Positions 51,559 through 60,947 are shown, counted from the first letter of the stretch. The stretch: DNA of 64,000 nucleotides from an uncultured Eggerthellaceae bacterium (GCA_934648845.1 CAKUFS010000004.1:54775-118774), one strand, 5' to 3'. Notes: generated by a model from the sequence alone, not told the origin. Numbers and translations are program-made.

Positions 51559-53211
51559 TCAGTCTCCTTCGCGTTCATGCAACGCAGCTTCATCAGAGCG
51601 GCAGTTGTTTTCACCCAGGTCAATAACGACTTCGGCTGTAAGATCACCTTGTTCGATACGCGCATCAATCTCCGCACGAATCAACGGGCTTTCAATCGAA
51701 TCCAGAAGTTCGCGCGATTTCGCAGCAGCCTCAATATCGGCTGTCTGCAAGTTATCCTGATGGCCAGCAACAGCAAGATACGCAACGCCCGCAGATTTTG
51801 CGCGCTTCGCTTCGGCCATAAGGAACGCAAACCCAATGACACCAGCGCACGCAGAAGCAAGTAGAATACCCAGTTTCGCGGCGGTTACCAGCACCTCGTC
51901 GGCAAATGCCAAATTCGCCACAAAAATCGCCATAGTAAAGCCCACGCCGCCCAGAATGCTGGCACCCAACATATGCAGCCACGTAACGTTCTCTGGCAAG
52001 GAAGCAAGCTTCGTTTTGACCACAATGAAGCTCATGAGCATGATGCCAATGGGCTTGCCCAGAAGCAGACCAAAGAAGATACCCAAGAACACGGGGCTCG
52101 TAATGGTCTGCACGATGTTAGCGCCCTGCAGGCATACATCGGCATTCGTCAAGGCAAACAGCGGCAGAATCATGAAATACACCCACGGGAACAGGCGTTT
52201 TTCCAAACGCGTTGCAGGCGGGATCACTTCGCGCGCCACCGTGCTCAGGCTGCCAACCGTGCTCAGGTACTCTTTTTGACCCAGGACCGGTTCGTTCTCG
52301 TCAAACTGCTCGCGCGCCTTCGCCACATGATCACCTGACCACTGCGCGAAGTTCTTCAAGTTCACACGCGAACCAGAAGGAATAGTGAACGCCAGCAAAA
52401 CACCCGCAATGGTGGCATGGACACCCGACTGGAACACGCAGAACCACAGCACAACGCCTAACAGCAGATAGGGAAGAAGCGAGTACACATGCCTGCGGTT
52501 CAGCGCAATGAGCATCAGCAGCACCAGCGCCGCCATGCCCAGCCAGAAAAACGAAGGCGTGTGTCCGTAGAACACCGCAATGACAATAATGGCAATAATG
52601 TCATCGGCAACTGCGAGCGTGCTCAGGAAAACGCGCACGCCGTTAGGTACGCGATTACCCAGAAGCGCCATAATACCCAGCGCAAAGCCGATGTCGGTTG
52701 CGGTAGGAACACCCCAACCGTGTGCGGTGTCGGGGTTCGTGATGTTGAAGATGCTGTAAATAGCAATAGGAGCTAAAACACCGCCGCAAGCAGCCAAAAT
52801 AGGAAGCAGCGCTTGACGAATGTTCGTGAGCTCGCCCACGGTCATCTCATATTTGATCTCCAAGCCAACAAGCAAGAAGAAGATGGCCATGAATACATCG
52901 TTGATGATTTCGGCGAACGACAGAGAAGCGTGTCCGCTGCCTAAAACGAAACCGAACTCCGTTTCCCAGAACTCAAGGAACGGAGCATAGGCACCTGAGT
53001 TCGCAACGGCAACAGAAACAATGGCGCACAGCAGCATGATAGCGGCAGCCTTCGTTGTTGAACTGGTGAAATGCAGAATCTTGCGATAACGCGCCAGGTT
53101 GCCTTGCACTTCTTTACGGAAAATATTAGCGCCGCGGGTGTCCACGGCTGCATCAGCGGCGGTGTCCGCGGCTGCATCAGCGGAAACGGACTTCAACTTC
53201 TCTTTACCCAT
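51559..53211 (-). CDS. nhaA: Na+/H+ antiporter NhaA with extended ends
   Basis: 550 residues. NhaA motifs: FMAIFFLLVGLEIKYEMTVG, GWGVPTATDIGFALGIMALL, LAVADDIIAIIVIAVFYG (the paired Asp of the ion site), HATIAGVLLAFTIPSGSRV and LLLGKPIGIML. It exchanges sodium for protons. The C-terminus has an extra polar region of about 80 residues (LLDSIESPLIRAEIDARIEQ), which may be regulatory. The N-terminus carries an Ala/Asp repeat (DAAADTAADAAVDT) from a 24-bp tandem duplication. The ATG at 53211 has only a weak GGAT upstream. Confidence 0.94.
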   Translation of the reverse strand: MGKEKLKSVSADAAADTAADAAVDTRGANIFRKEVQGNLARYRKILHFTSSTTKAAAIMLLCAIVSVAVANSGAYAPFLEFWETEFGFVLGSGHASLSFAEIINDVFMAIFFLLVGLEIKYEMTVGELTNIRQALLPILAACGGVLAPIAIYSIFNITNPDTAHGWGVPTATDIGFALGIMALLGNRVPNGVRVFLSTLAVADDIIAIIVIAVFYGHTPSFFWLGMAALVLLMLIALNRRHVYSLLPYLLLGVVLWFCVFQSGVHATIAGVLLAFTIPSGSRVNLKNFAQWSGDHVAKAREQFDENEPVLGQKEYLSTVGSLSTVAREVIPPATRLEKRLFPWVYFMILPLFALTNADVCLQGANIVQTITSPVFLGIFFGLLLGKPIGIMLMSFIVVKTKLASLPENVTWLHMLGASILGGVGFTMAIFVANLAFADEVLVTAAKLGILLASACAGVIGFAFLMAEAKRAKSAGVAYLAVAGHQDNLQTADIEAAAKSRELLDSIESPLIRAEIDARIEQGDLTAEVVIDLGENNCRSDEAALHEREGD

Positions 53212-53611
53212 GAGCTATCCAATCGTAGAAAATGCCTCCACATAACATACCATAGCCCCCGAATACGAAATTAACCTTTAGGTGACAGTTGAGTATAAAA
53301 GCGAGCACAATTTCGAATCGAGCGCAGATTGCGCCTGGTGGGAATAAGCGTTACCTATTCAAAGAACGCACGGTAACTCTATGATTTCCCTCGCGCAATA
53401 TCGAATTTGCACCATTCTGTCCGCAATGTCAACTCCCCGTTAATTCTAAGAAACAATACGCGAAAAAAGTAGGAGCTCAGTAGGAACAATAGAATATCAA
53501 TCAAGAGGTTAGTGCTACAATCTCCCCGATTAACGACGCAATATGATACAAAATCTATCATCTTGCGCGACTTTTTACAGTCTAATCTGTTCGATGGGAG
53601 ATTCAACCAAC
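53212..53611. other. Intergenic region upstream of the LRR-CAP gene
   Basis: About 400 bases between divergent genes. It is moderately AT-rich; no distinct promoter or hairpin could be established. Confidence 0.4.
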
Positions 53612-56389
53612 ATGAGACGAATTGTTCTACGCAAGGCAGCATGTATAGCGCTGTCTGCGGTGCTTGCATGCGGGCTCTTGCCGGTAACTGCATTCGCGGA
53701 TTCCGCCCAAGATGCGGATTCCGGCTACAGCAGCAGCCCCGCAATAGGCCAAGCGGCAACGACGGATTCTGGCGATACCGCAACGGCAGAAGGGGAGGGC
53801 AGCGCCTCCGACAGCAGCGCCGCCGAGACGGATGGCACCGCAACAGGCCCCGATAAGCTGCTTGAGCCCAACAGGGAAGCTCCTGCGAACAGCGATAACG
53901 TCGCAACTGCAGCATCACCCGCAAGCGAAGCGCCCGTCGAAAACGGTGCAAGCACGTTTGTCCTTACGAGCACCTTAAGCGACGGTACGCAGGCAGACAG
54001 CGGCTACTGCGGCACCACGGATAACGGCGCTGATGGCACGAACATCTCCTGGACCTACGATGGTGCCGGTACTTTGAAGCTTTCCGGTTCGGGCTCTACG
54101 GGTTTCTACGGGGAAACCGACTCGTTTTGGGGTTTCTCGCAACCCGTTCCCGGTTGGTATTCGTATCGTTCGTCAATCACGAACATCGAAGTAGGCCAGG
54201 GCATTGAGACGCTGGACTCTGCTGTTTTCGCCGGCACGTCCATCACGTCCATCACGCTGCCTTCTTCCGTGAAACATATCGGCCAACTTGTTTTTGCAGG
54301 CTGCGGTAAGCTGAGAACTGTCAACCTGAACGAAGAACTTGAGTCGATTGGCAATCAAGCTTTCAAAAACACCTGGGTGCTGCCTTCGCTCTATATTCCC
54401 TCTACGGTAAGCAGCATTGACGCCACCGTGTTTCGCGACATCGATCTTGCCTATGTAACGTTCTCACCAAGCAATCCGTATTTCACGAAGATCGATAACG
54501 CACTGTACAATGGAGATTTGACGCGCCTTATTCGCGTATCCGACCAGTTCACAGGCACGCTCATGCTTCCTTCCACGGTAACCGCAATCGATGATTGCGC
54601 ATGCGAAGCTATGACCGGCATCACGCAAGTCGTGCTCCCTTACGGCCTGAAGAGCATCGGCGCAGGCGCGTTCAACCTGTCTGGCTTGACCTCTGTCGAT
54701 ATCCCCGATAGCGTGACCGAAATCGGACGCAGCGCGTTTCAGGCTTGCAAATCCATGACGCACGCAAAACTGGGAAGCGGCTACAAGGGCTCGACCGACT
54801 CTCTCTGCAACAACATGTTCGCGTACAACCCTAATCTGACCTCCGTTGAACTGTCGGAAGGCCTTGAGATCATCGAAAACGGAATGTTCGCTAACTGCGC
54901 ATCTCTTACCGCAATAACCATTCCGCAATCAGTGAAAAACATAGTGGACACTGCGTTCTACGGTTCGGGTCTCACTTCCGTCACATTGCCCAATGGTCTT
55001 ACAAAAATTGGCGATGGCGCGTTTTACGGCACTAAAATTTCAAGTGTGAGCATTCCCGAATCGGTGGAAACTATTGGCAAGAACGCTTTCCCCAATGATG
55101 TTACCGTGAACGGGGATTACACGAAAATGCCTGATGGCGGCTACAAGAAAAGCGCCGATCTTGTTACCATCGAATATGACGTGACCTACTACGAGCAAGA
55201 TTCTCGCTCTATGCTTTCCATGATCAACGACTTCCGCACGGGAAGCGATGCCTGGTACAAAGATCGCAGCGGCGGCAGAGTGGACGTTCCGGGGCTTTCT
55301 ACGCTTGCCTACGACAAGAACTTGGAGAAGATTGCCCAGATGCGCGCAGCCGAAATCGCTGTGAACTTTGCGCACACGCGCCCCGATGGATCGGATTGCT
55401 TCTCCGCTACATACAACGGCATCAGCTCTTCGGGTGAAAACATTGCTGCGGGCTATGGTAGTGCCCGGGATGCATTCGTTGGTTGGCGCGAAGACAACGA
55501 AAACTATTATGGCCAAGGGCATCGCCGCAACATGCTTAACAGCAACTTCACGTCGGTAGGCATCGGACACGTATCGTTTAACGGCATTGACTTTTGGGTA
55601 CAGGAATTCGGCACGGACGCGCAGACAACTTCGGTATCCGGTTCTGGCAGCACTTACACTGAACCGTATCGCATCTCGGCCGAGCGTTCACGGTTTAAGA
55701 GCCTTCCCGAGTCTTTTGAATTCCCCGACAACCTGGGGCTGGAAACAGCTGGAGCAAGCACCGAGTTCCCGTACGTGAATGCCGACAAAGTGTCGTTCCA
55801 AGATACCTGGCCGCGCGCATTCAGCGCTCGCATTTACCCGTACTTGAAGAACACCGACCCTTCGCAGGTCCAAATTTCAGGAAACACGATAACCGCTCTT
55901 GTTGATGGGCCAACATCGCGCGTGATTGCATGCATCGGTGGAGACACGTACCCGGTTGCTGTAAGCTCATATGTGCTGACGTATACGGTGGGCGATGAAG
56001 AATATGCAAACGGGAAAGTGCTGGTCAGATACTTGTCTGCCGTGAAAAACGGAACAGTACCCACCTTGTTCGGACAGCCCCTTGTCATGACGGATTGGTG
56101 CTACGAGACGCTTGTTGACGCAAGTGACGCCAAACAGATAACGGAATCATCGTTCTCAAGCACACCCGCAACGCGAAACGATCCCGTTATGCCAAGGCGC
56201 GGCGACGTGAACGGAAACGGTCGCGTTAACGTGGTGGATGCGCAGCTTGCCTACGACATTGCTTGCAACCGATTCACTGATTACTCGAGCATCTCAATGG
56301 GTGGCTGGCTCGCCGCAAACTTCAATAACGACTTTGTACTTGACGCAAGCGATGCCTTCGCTATTCAAAGAAGCGTCCTTCGCTCATAG
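53612..56389 (+). CDS. Large secreted protein: LRR (BspA-like), CAP domain, dockerin-like module
   Basis: About 925 residues. Signal peptide residues 1-27 (ACIALSAVLACGLLPVTAFA). A Ser/Ala/Asp/Glu-rich linker to about 110. BspA-type leucine-rich repeats about 145-510 (TSITSITLPSSVKHIGQLVF, LTSVDIPDSVTEIGRSAFQA and others). A CAP/SCP domain about 525-665 with SMINDFRTG, FAHTRPDGSDCF, GENIAAGYGSARDAFVGW, GHRRNMLNSNF. A beta-rich part follows, then the dockerin-like loops DVNGNGRVNVVDAQLAYDIA and NFNNDFVLDASDAFAIQ. BspA LRRs mediate adhesion; CAP proteins are extracellular. Start: the ATG at 53612 lies just before the signal; GGGAG is 12 bases upstream, so the ATG at 53594 also remains possible. 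Confidence 0.9.
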   Translation: MRRIVLRKAACIALSAVLACGLLPVTAFADSAQDADSGYSSSPAIGQAATTDSGDTATAEGEGSASDSSAAETDGTATGPDKLLEPNREAPANSDNVATAASPASEAPVENGASTFVLTSTLSDGTQADSGYCGTTDNGADGTNISWTYDGAGTLKLSGSGSTGFYGETDSFWGFSQPVPGWYSYRSSITNIEVGQGIETLDSAVFAGTSITSITLPSSVKHIGQLVFAGCGKLRTVNLNEELESIGNQAFKNTWVLPSLYIPSTVSSIDATVFRDIDLAYVTFSPSNPYFTKIDNALYNGDLTRLIRVSDQFTGTLMLPSTVTAIDDCACEAMTGITQVVLPYGLKSIGAGAFNLSGLTSVDIPDSVTEIGRSAFQACKSMTHAKLGSGYKGSTDSLCNNMFAYNPNLTSVELSEGLEIIENGMFANCASLTAITIPQSVKNIVDTAFYGSGLTSVTLPNGLTKIGDGAFYGTKISSVSIPESVETIGKNAFPNDVTVNGDYTKMPDGGYKKSADLVTIEYDVTYYEQDSRSMLSMINDFRTGSDAWYKDRSGGRVDVPGLSTLAYDKNLEKIAQMRAAEIAVNFAHTRPDGSDCFSATYNGISSSGENIAAGYGSARDAFVGWREDNENYYGQGHRRNMLNSNFTSVGIGHVSFNGIDFWVQEFGTDAQTTSVSGSGSTYTEPYRISAERSRFKSLPESFEFPDNLGLETAGASTEFPYVNADKVSFQDTWPRAFSARIYPYLKNTDPSQVQISGNTITALVDGPTSRVIACIGGDTYPVAVSSYVLTYTVGDEEYANGKVLVRYLSAVKNGTVPTLFGQPLVMTDWCYETLVDASDAKQITESSFSSTPATRNDPVMPRRGDVNGNGRVNVVDAQLAYDIACNRFTDYSSISMGGWLAANFNNDFVLDASDAFAIQRSVLRS

Positions 56390-56552
56390 CACAGCGGAAA
56401 ATGAAGCACGCATCAGAAGCGCTAAGGGAAAAGCGAGTGCCAGTGCATTCGCTTTTCTTTTTTTGGTGGGGAGAGCGCGCGGTGGGAAAAGCTGGAAGGG
56501 AAGGGTCCGTTGTCGAGAGGCATTTAACGACCAGCTCGTGTCAGCGAGCCGC

Positions 56553-56777
56553 TTAGCACGAGCGGCTTGGACAGACAGCTCTGCAATGGCGCAAGAACAC
56601 GTTGCATTTGCCTGCAAAGTGGTCAATTTGCCCATCGAAGAGCGTATGATCTGCGGTAAGCCCTGGTAGGAACACGAGCCATGGCACATTCTGCATCGGA
56701 GCCGAGCTACAGCGGCTCGTCCAATAATGAACGATTCCTTTTCCCGTGTTGAACTCGTGCTCAACAAGCTCGGTCAT
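56553..56777 (-). pseudogene. Alpha/beta-hydrolase N-terminal fragment
   Basis: The product starts MTELVEHEFNTGKGIVHYWT and reaches the strand-turn region WLVFLPGLTADHTLFDGQID of alpha/beta hydrolases, then ends in CRAVCPSRSC. The nucleophile elbow and later core strands are absent, so it is a truncated remnant. AAGGAG lies seven bases before the ATG and the site is triplicated by a 12-bp tandem repeat. Confidence 0.7.
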
Positions 56778-56781
56778 GCGT

Positions 56782-56817
56782 TTCTCCTTGAGGTTCTCCT
56801 TGAGGTTCTCCTTGAGG
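56782..56817. repeat. Three tandem 12-bp units covering the ribosome binding site
   Basis: TTCTCCTTGAGG occurs three times without mismatch (56782, 56794, 56806). On the minus strand each unit holds AAGGAG, so three Shine-Dalgarno sites stand in a row in front of the hydrolase fragment. Confidence 0.9.
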
Positions 56818-57016
56818 TCATTACATTATTGTTACGCTGCAAAGTATATTATCAATTATGTTATAGCGGAAACGCCAAGCGGACTATTCCTTTCCACTAT
56901 AATTATCTAATCACACGAAACGCGTTTTATGTTGCAAATATGCAATCATGAGCAAGTGTGCATACCAGCAGAGAACAGATGCGCACAGAAGACCCGCGCC
57001 AGCAGAAGGGAAAGCC

Positions 57017-57529
57017 ATGAAAAACAGCAGTTGGTTGCCGCGCGACGCTCGCATCACCGAAGCCCTGGCGTGGATATGCGCAGTTGCATCGCTTGCGATT
57101 ACCGTTGTGCGCATTCCGCAGTTGCCCGACACTATCCCCACGCATTTCGACATTAACGGCATTCCCAATGGGTGGGGTTCACCCACCAGCCTTCTTGCAC
57201 TGCCCATCATCATTCTGATAGTAAACGCCGCTGTGAGCCTGATAGTTCGCAAAGTTGACCCAAAATACTGGAATCGCCCCGGAACGTTGCAGCCGGGCGA
57301 TGAACAAGCGTGGTACAAGGCCAGTGCTCGTGGCTGCACATGGACCGAGCTCGAATGTGCAGCATTTATGCTACTAATGCAGCTCGAATTGCTCGAAGGC
57401 CGTTCAAGTGCGGTAATTCCCCTGGCAGTCGCGCTGCTTATAGCGCTTGGCGTCACGTTTTACGTACTCATGAAGCCATTTTATACGCGAAAGCAGAAAG
57501 ATCAGGCAAAGGACGAACCGGGCGAATAG
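57017..57529 (+). CDS. DUF1648-domain membrane protein, 170 aa
   Basis: Four predicted helices with the DUF1648 pattern between the first two: RIPQLPDTIPTHFDINGIPN followed by GWGSPTSLLALPIIILIVNA. Family members are bacterial membrane proteins related to SdpI-type immunity/signalling proteins, but no function can be assigned. The ATG at 57017 has AAGGG seven bases upstream, which is preferred over the longer frame from 56948. C-terminus charged (KQKDQAKDEPGE). Precedes the lic operon by about 110 bases. Confidence 0.75.
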   Translation: MKNSSWLPRDARITEALAWICAVASLAITVVRIPQLPDTIPTHFDINGIPNGWGSPTSLLALPIIILIVNAAVSLIVRKVDPKYWNRPGTLQPGDEQAWYKASARGCTWTELECAAFMLLMQLELLEGRSSAVIPLAVALLIALGVTFYVLMKPFYTRKQKDQAKDEPGE

Positions 57530-57633
57530 CGTCCGTCCGCGTATAATATGTGTTCATAATCCCTTGATTCTTGCACTATCATGAACAAAAGCTTAAAGTA
57601 ACCTGAAAATAAGCTTAAAGAATTTCAGGAGAC

Positions 57634-57641
57634 GGGGGGGG
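57634..57641 (+). repeat. G8 tract between Shine-Dalgarno and start of the lic operon
   Basis: Eight G in a row (57634-57641) lie between AGGAG (57627-57631) and the TTG start at 57643. A change of one or more G alters the spacing or creates a second Shine-Dalgarno, a plausible on/off switch. Confidence 0.8.
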
Positions 57642-57642
57642 T

Positions 57643-59415
57643 TTGGAACTCAATAAGCATGAATTCAGCGTCCTTGTGTCTTGTTACAAGAACAAGAACG
57701 TAGCTATAAACACGTTAGCAGACAAGCTCGATTGTTCCGCGTCCGATATAGAGGGCGCCTATCAGCGTTTAAAGGAGCGAGGCCTTGTTGACGACGGCCG
57801 CATTACTTCCCACGGCAGGGAGGCCCTTGCGCCGCATCGCGTAGAAAACGCCATTATTATGGCTGCCGGATTCTCGTCACGTTTTGCACCGCTTTCCTAC
57901 GAAACACCGAAGGGTCTGCTGAATGTTCGCGGCGAAATCCTTATCGAACGACAGATTCGTCAGCTTCAAGAAGCAGGTATCAACGAAATTATTGTTGTCG
58001 TTGGCTACAAAAAGGAGCTCTTCTTCTATCTGGAGGAAAAATTCGGCGTGAAAGTCGTGGTCAATCACGAGTACGCGTCGCGTAACAACAACTCCACGCT
58101 CATGGTGGTGCGCAAATCGCTTGGCAACAGCTACATTTGCTCTTCCGACAATTATTTCACCACGAATCCGTTTTCGCCGTACGAATGGAAAGCATGCTAC
58201 TCTGCCGAGTTGTCCTGCGGCTCCACGAAAGAATGGTGCATTCAGACCAATGACAACGACCTGATCACTTCGGTTGAAATCGGCGGAAGCGACGCCTGGT
58301 ACATGATTGGCCATGCGTATTTCGATCGCGCGTTTTCCCGGCGTTTCGTGGAAATCCTCGAAGCAGAATACGATTATCCAGCCACGGCATACAAGCTTTG
58401 GGAGACCATCTATCTTGACCATATTGACGAGCTGGAAATGGTAATCAACCGCTACGAAACGGGCACCATTTTTGAGTTCGATTCCCTGGATGAGCTGCGC
58501 GCATTCGACCCGCTGTTCCTTGAGAACATTGAGTCTGCCATCTTCGACAACATTGTTTCTGTACTGGGGTGCACGAAAACCGAGATTCACGACGTTTATC
58601 CGCTTACGCAGGGCCTTACGAATCTGAGCTGCCACTTTGCCACGAATTCGGGCGAGTACGTTTACCGCCACCCAGGCATTGGCACCGAGAAAATGATCGA
58701 TCGCCAGGCCGAAGTTGCCGCGCAACAGCTGGCGAAACGCATTGGCATTGACAACACGTTCATTTTTGAGAACCCCAACGAAGGCTGGAAGATTTCGCAT
58801 TTCATCCCTAATGCGGCGCTGCTTGATCCTCACGACCCTGACCAGGTAAAAGAGGCCGCGCACATGGCACGTGCCCTTCATACGGAAGATGTTACGCTCG
58901 ATCGCAAATTCGATTATCTGGCGGAAGGCAAGAAATACGAAGCGCTTCTTCTGGAAAAAGGGCCCATCGAGATCGATGATTATGAAGCAATGGCACGTGA
59001 CGCTGAACGACTCAAAGCGTTCGCCGAAGCCGATGGCGCTGAAAAATGCCTGACGCACAATGACTTTTTCAACTTGAACCTTCTGCGCGATAGCAATGGC
59101 AAGCTCAATCTTATCGATTGGGAATATGCTGGCATGTCCGATTACGCAAGCGATTACGGTACGTTTGTGGTGACATGCATGCTCGATGAAGACGAGGCCG
59201 ACAACGCGCTGACATATTACTTCGGTCGCACGCCTTCCGTTGAGGAGCTGCGACACAATTACGCTTACGTTGCGCTGGCGGGTTGGTGCTGGTACGTGTG
59301 GGCACTGCAGAAGGAATCCGAAGGCGACTGCGTGGGCGAATGGCTTGAGATCTACTACCAGTACGCAAAGCAGTACTCTGCAAAAGCGCTTGCGCTTTAT
59401 GAGCAGGGAAAATAG
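57643..59415 (+). CDS. HTH / phosphocholine cytidylyltransferase / choline kinase fusion (LicC-LicA-like)
   Basis: 590 residues, three parts. Residues 1-65: winged HTH (FSVLVSCYKNKNVAINTLAD, LKERGLVDDGRITSHGR). About 68-300: nucleotidyltransferase with IIMAAGFSSRFAPLSYETPK, EIIVVVGYKKELFFYLEEKF and CSSDNYFTTNPF, as in CTP:phosphocholine cytidylyltransferase LicC. About 320-590: choline/ethanolamine kinase LicA-like with YVYRHPGIGTEKMIDRQ, LTHNDFFNLNLLRDSN (Brenner HxDxxxxN) and IDWEYAGMSDYASDY. It would phosphorylate choline and activate it to CDP-choline for surface decoration; the HTH suggests autoregulation. Start: TTG after a G8 tract. Confidence 0.93.
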   Translation: MELNKHEFSVLVSCYKNKNVAINTLADKLDCSASDIEGAYQRLKERGLVDDGRITSHGREALAPHRVENAIIMAAGFSSRFAPLSYETPKGLLNVRGEILIERQIRQLQEAGINEIIVVVGYKKELFFYLEEKFGVKVVVNHEYASRNNNSTLMVVRKSLGNSYICSSDNYFTTNPFSPYEWKACYSAELSCGSTKEWCIQTNDNDLITSVEIGGSDAWYMIGHAYFDRAFSRRFVEILEAEYDYPATAYKLWETIYLDHIDELEMVINRYETGTIFEFDSLDELRAFDPLFLENIESAIFDNIVSVLGCTKTEIHDVYPLTQGLTNLSCHFATNSGEYVYRHPGIGTEKMIDRQAEVAAQQLAKRIGIDNTFIFENPNEGWKISHFIPNAALLDPHDPDQVKEAAHMARALHTEDVTLDRKFDYLAEGKKYEALLLEKGPIEIDDYEAMARDAERLKAFAEADGAEKCLTHNDFFNLNLLRDSNGKLNLIDWEYAGMSDYASDYGTFVVTCMLDEDEADNALTYYFGRTPSVEELRHNYAYVALAGWCWYVWALQKESEGDCVGEWLEIYYQYAKQYSAKALALYEQGK

Positions 59416-59528
59416 GACATATCGAGCACTGTTGAGGGCAAAACGGCACGAACTTTATGCCTGAAAGAGGCAAGAGCACGAAGCGAAGGGCGCGCAGGCG
59501 CATAAACCGCACAGAAAGGGATTCACCG

Positions 59529-60635
59529 GTGGATAAACACATCGCTGAACTGCGTGAAGAGCGACGTCGCAAGTATTTTGCGCGCGGAATTGCGTTTGCT
59601 GTGGCATCGGGCATTTGCTACGGCTTGTATACGGGCTTTTTGACCCTCGCCGAAACACAAGGCGTGTGGGGCGAGTGGTTTGCCGGGGGAGAGTGGGGAA
59701 ACGACAACGCCGCACTGTCCGCTTTCACCATCACGTTTGTTCTGGCGGCACTTGCCGCCGGTCTCAATGACACCGTAAGCGGGATATGGTCGCTTGCCGT
59801 ATGCGCGAAAAACCACCAGCTGGGCGACTTCGCCAAGACGCTTCGCAGCAAGCCGGGCATTGTCATGATGATTTGCGCTGCGATTGGCGGGCCTTTTGCG
59901 ACGATTGCGTATATCATTGGCCTGAACTCCGCAACAGCAAGCGGAAATCCGGGCGTAATCGTACCCATTGCTGCACTGAACTGCGCGATTGGCGCCATAT
60001 TGGGTCGTATCTTCTTTAAGCAGAAGCTTTCGGCGCACATGGTGGCTGGTATCATCGTATGTCTGTTTGCGGCGGCGGCCATTGGCGGCGCAAGCTTGAG
60101 TGCGATCGGCCCTGAGGCGCTGGTGAGCTGCTTCTTTGCGTTCCTTGCGGCGTTCGGATGGGGTTTCGAAGGCTGTGTTGCGGGATTTGGCACCGTTCTG
60201 ATTGATTACCGCATTGGCATCGCCATTCGTCAAGTGGCAGCTGGTGTTTTGGAGCTGTTCATCGTATTTCCGATTTTAGCCATTGTTGGCGGCGGCGTTG
60301 AAATGCTTGCCTCAATCGCAAGCGCGGCTCTGACCAGCCCGGCAATGCTCGTGTTCCTTATTTCGGGATTTTTCGCCATGCCGGCTTTCAGCTTTTGGTA
60401 CAAAGGCAACTCAATGTGCGGCGCTGCGCTGGGCATGGCCTGCAACGGCATGTATGCATTCTGGGGTCCGTTCTTTATCTGGGTGATTCTGGGCGCGTTG
60501 AACATCGGAGGAATGGCGGCAGATTATCCGCCGTTGTCTGCGATTCAGTGGACAGGCGCGCTGATTATGATAGTTGGCATCTTCCTGATTGCTGTTAACC
60601 CGCGTAAACTTTTCTGCGGCAGGAGAGGGGAGTAG
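59529..60635 (+). CDS. licB: LicB-like choline permease (DMT family)
   Basis: About 368 residues, ten helices in two EamA-like halves: GIAFAVASGICYGLYTGFLT at the start, IGGPFATIAYIIGLNSATAS and LAAFGWGFEGCVAGFGTVLI. Placement directly after the choline kinase fusion (113 bases) and overall pattern fit LicB, the choline permease of lic1-type loci. The GTG at 59529 has AGAAAGGG eight bases upstream; the longer frame from 59457 has no site and gives an Arg-rich start. The next gene follows after three bases. Confidence 0.85.
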   Translation: MDKHIAELREERRRKYFARGIAFAVASGICYGLYTGFLTLAETQGVWGEWFAGGEWGNDNAALSAFTITFVLAALAAGLNDTVSGIWSLAVCAKNHQLGDFAKTLRSKPGIVMMICAAIGGPFATIAYIIGLNSATASGNPGVIVPIAALNCAIGAILGRIFFKQKLSAHMVAGIIVCLFAAAAIGGASLSAIGPEALVSCFFAFLAAFGWGFEGCVAGFGTVLIDYRIGIAIRQVAAGVLELFIVFPILAIVGGGVEMLASIASAALTSPAMLVFLISGFFAMPAFSFWYKGNSMCGAALGMACNGMYAFWGPFFIWVILGALNIGGMAADYPPLSAIQWTGALIMIVGIFLIAVNPRKLFCGRRGE

Positions 60636-60638
60636 GGC

Positions 60639-60914
60639 ATGTCGAACAAACTTGAACCGCTGTACTACGCTATCATCAGGCATTTCACAAACGGAAGCGA
60701 GAGCTGTGCGGCAGATGTTGTTGAAGCGCTGACGCCCAAGTACGCGAGCTATAAGCTGCTAACGTTACACGATGTTGACGATGCACTTACAGTCGCTAAA
60801 GAAAACGGCATTTTGGAAGAAACGCGCTGCGATCTTGACGATGCCGGAAACCTGCGCATTTTCTACCGCATCACCGACTTCGGCACTGACATGATATCCC
60901 GCTATCTGGGTTAA
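60639..60914 (+). CDS. Small winged-helix-like protein, 91 aa
   Basis: MSNKLEPLYYAIIRHFTNGS, then VEALTPKYASYKLLTLHDVD and VAKENGILEETRCDLDD, ending IFYRITDFGTDMISRYLG. The alternation of helices with a final beta pair is that of a small winged helix (PadR/MarR-like), but no family is certain. AGGGGAG lies eight to nine bases before the ATG, and it sits three bases after the licB stop, so it belongs to the lic operon. Confidence 0.65.
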   Translation: MSNKLEPLYYAIIRHFTNGSESCAADVVEALTPKYASYKLLTLHDVDDALTVAKENGILEETRCDLDDAGNLRIFYRITDFGTDMISRYLG

Positions 60915-60947
60915 TTGTTGACAAATTACCCCACCTTTTGTCAACAA
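60915..60947 (+). terminator. Hairpin at the end of the lic operon
   Basis: TTGTTGACAAA (60915-60925) pairs with TTTGTCAACAA (60937-60947). No long T-run follows, and TTGACA could also act as a promoter or protein site; another TTGACA lies at 60964. Confidence 0.55.
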
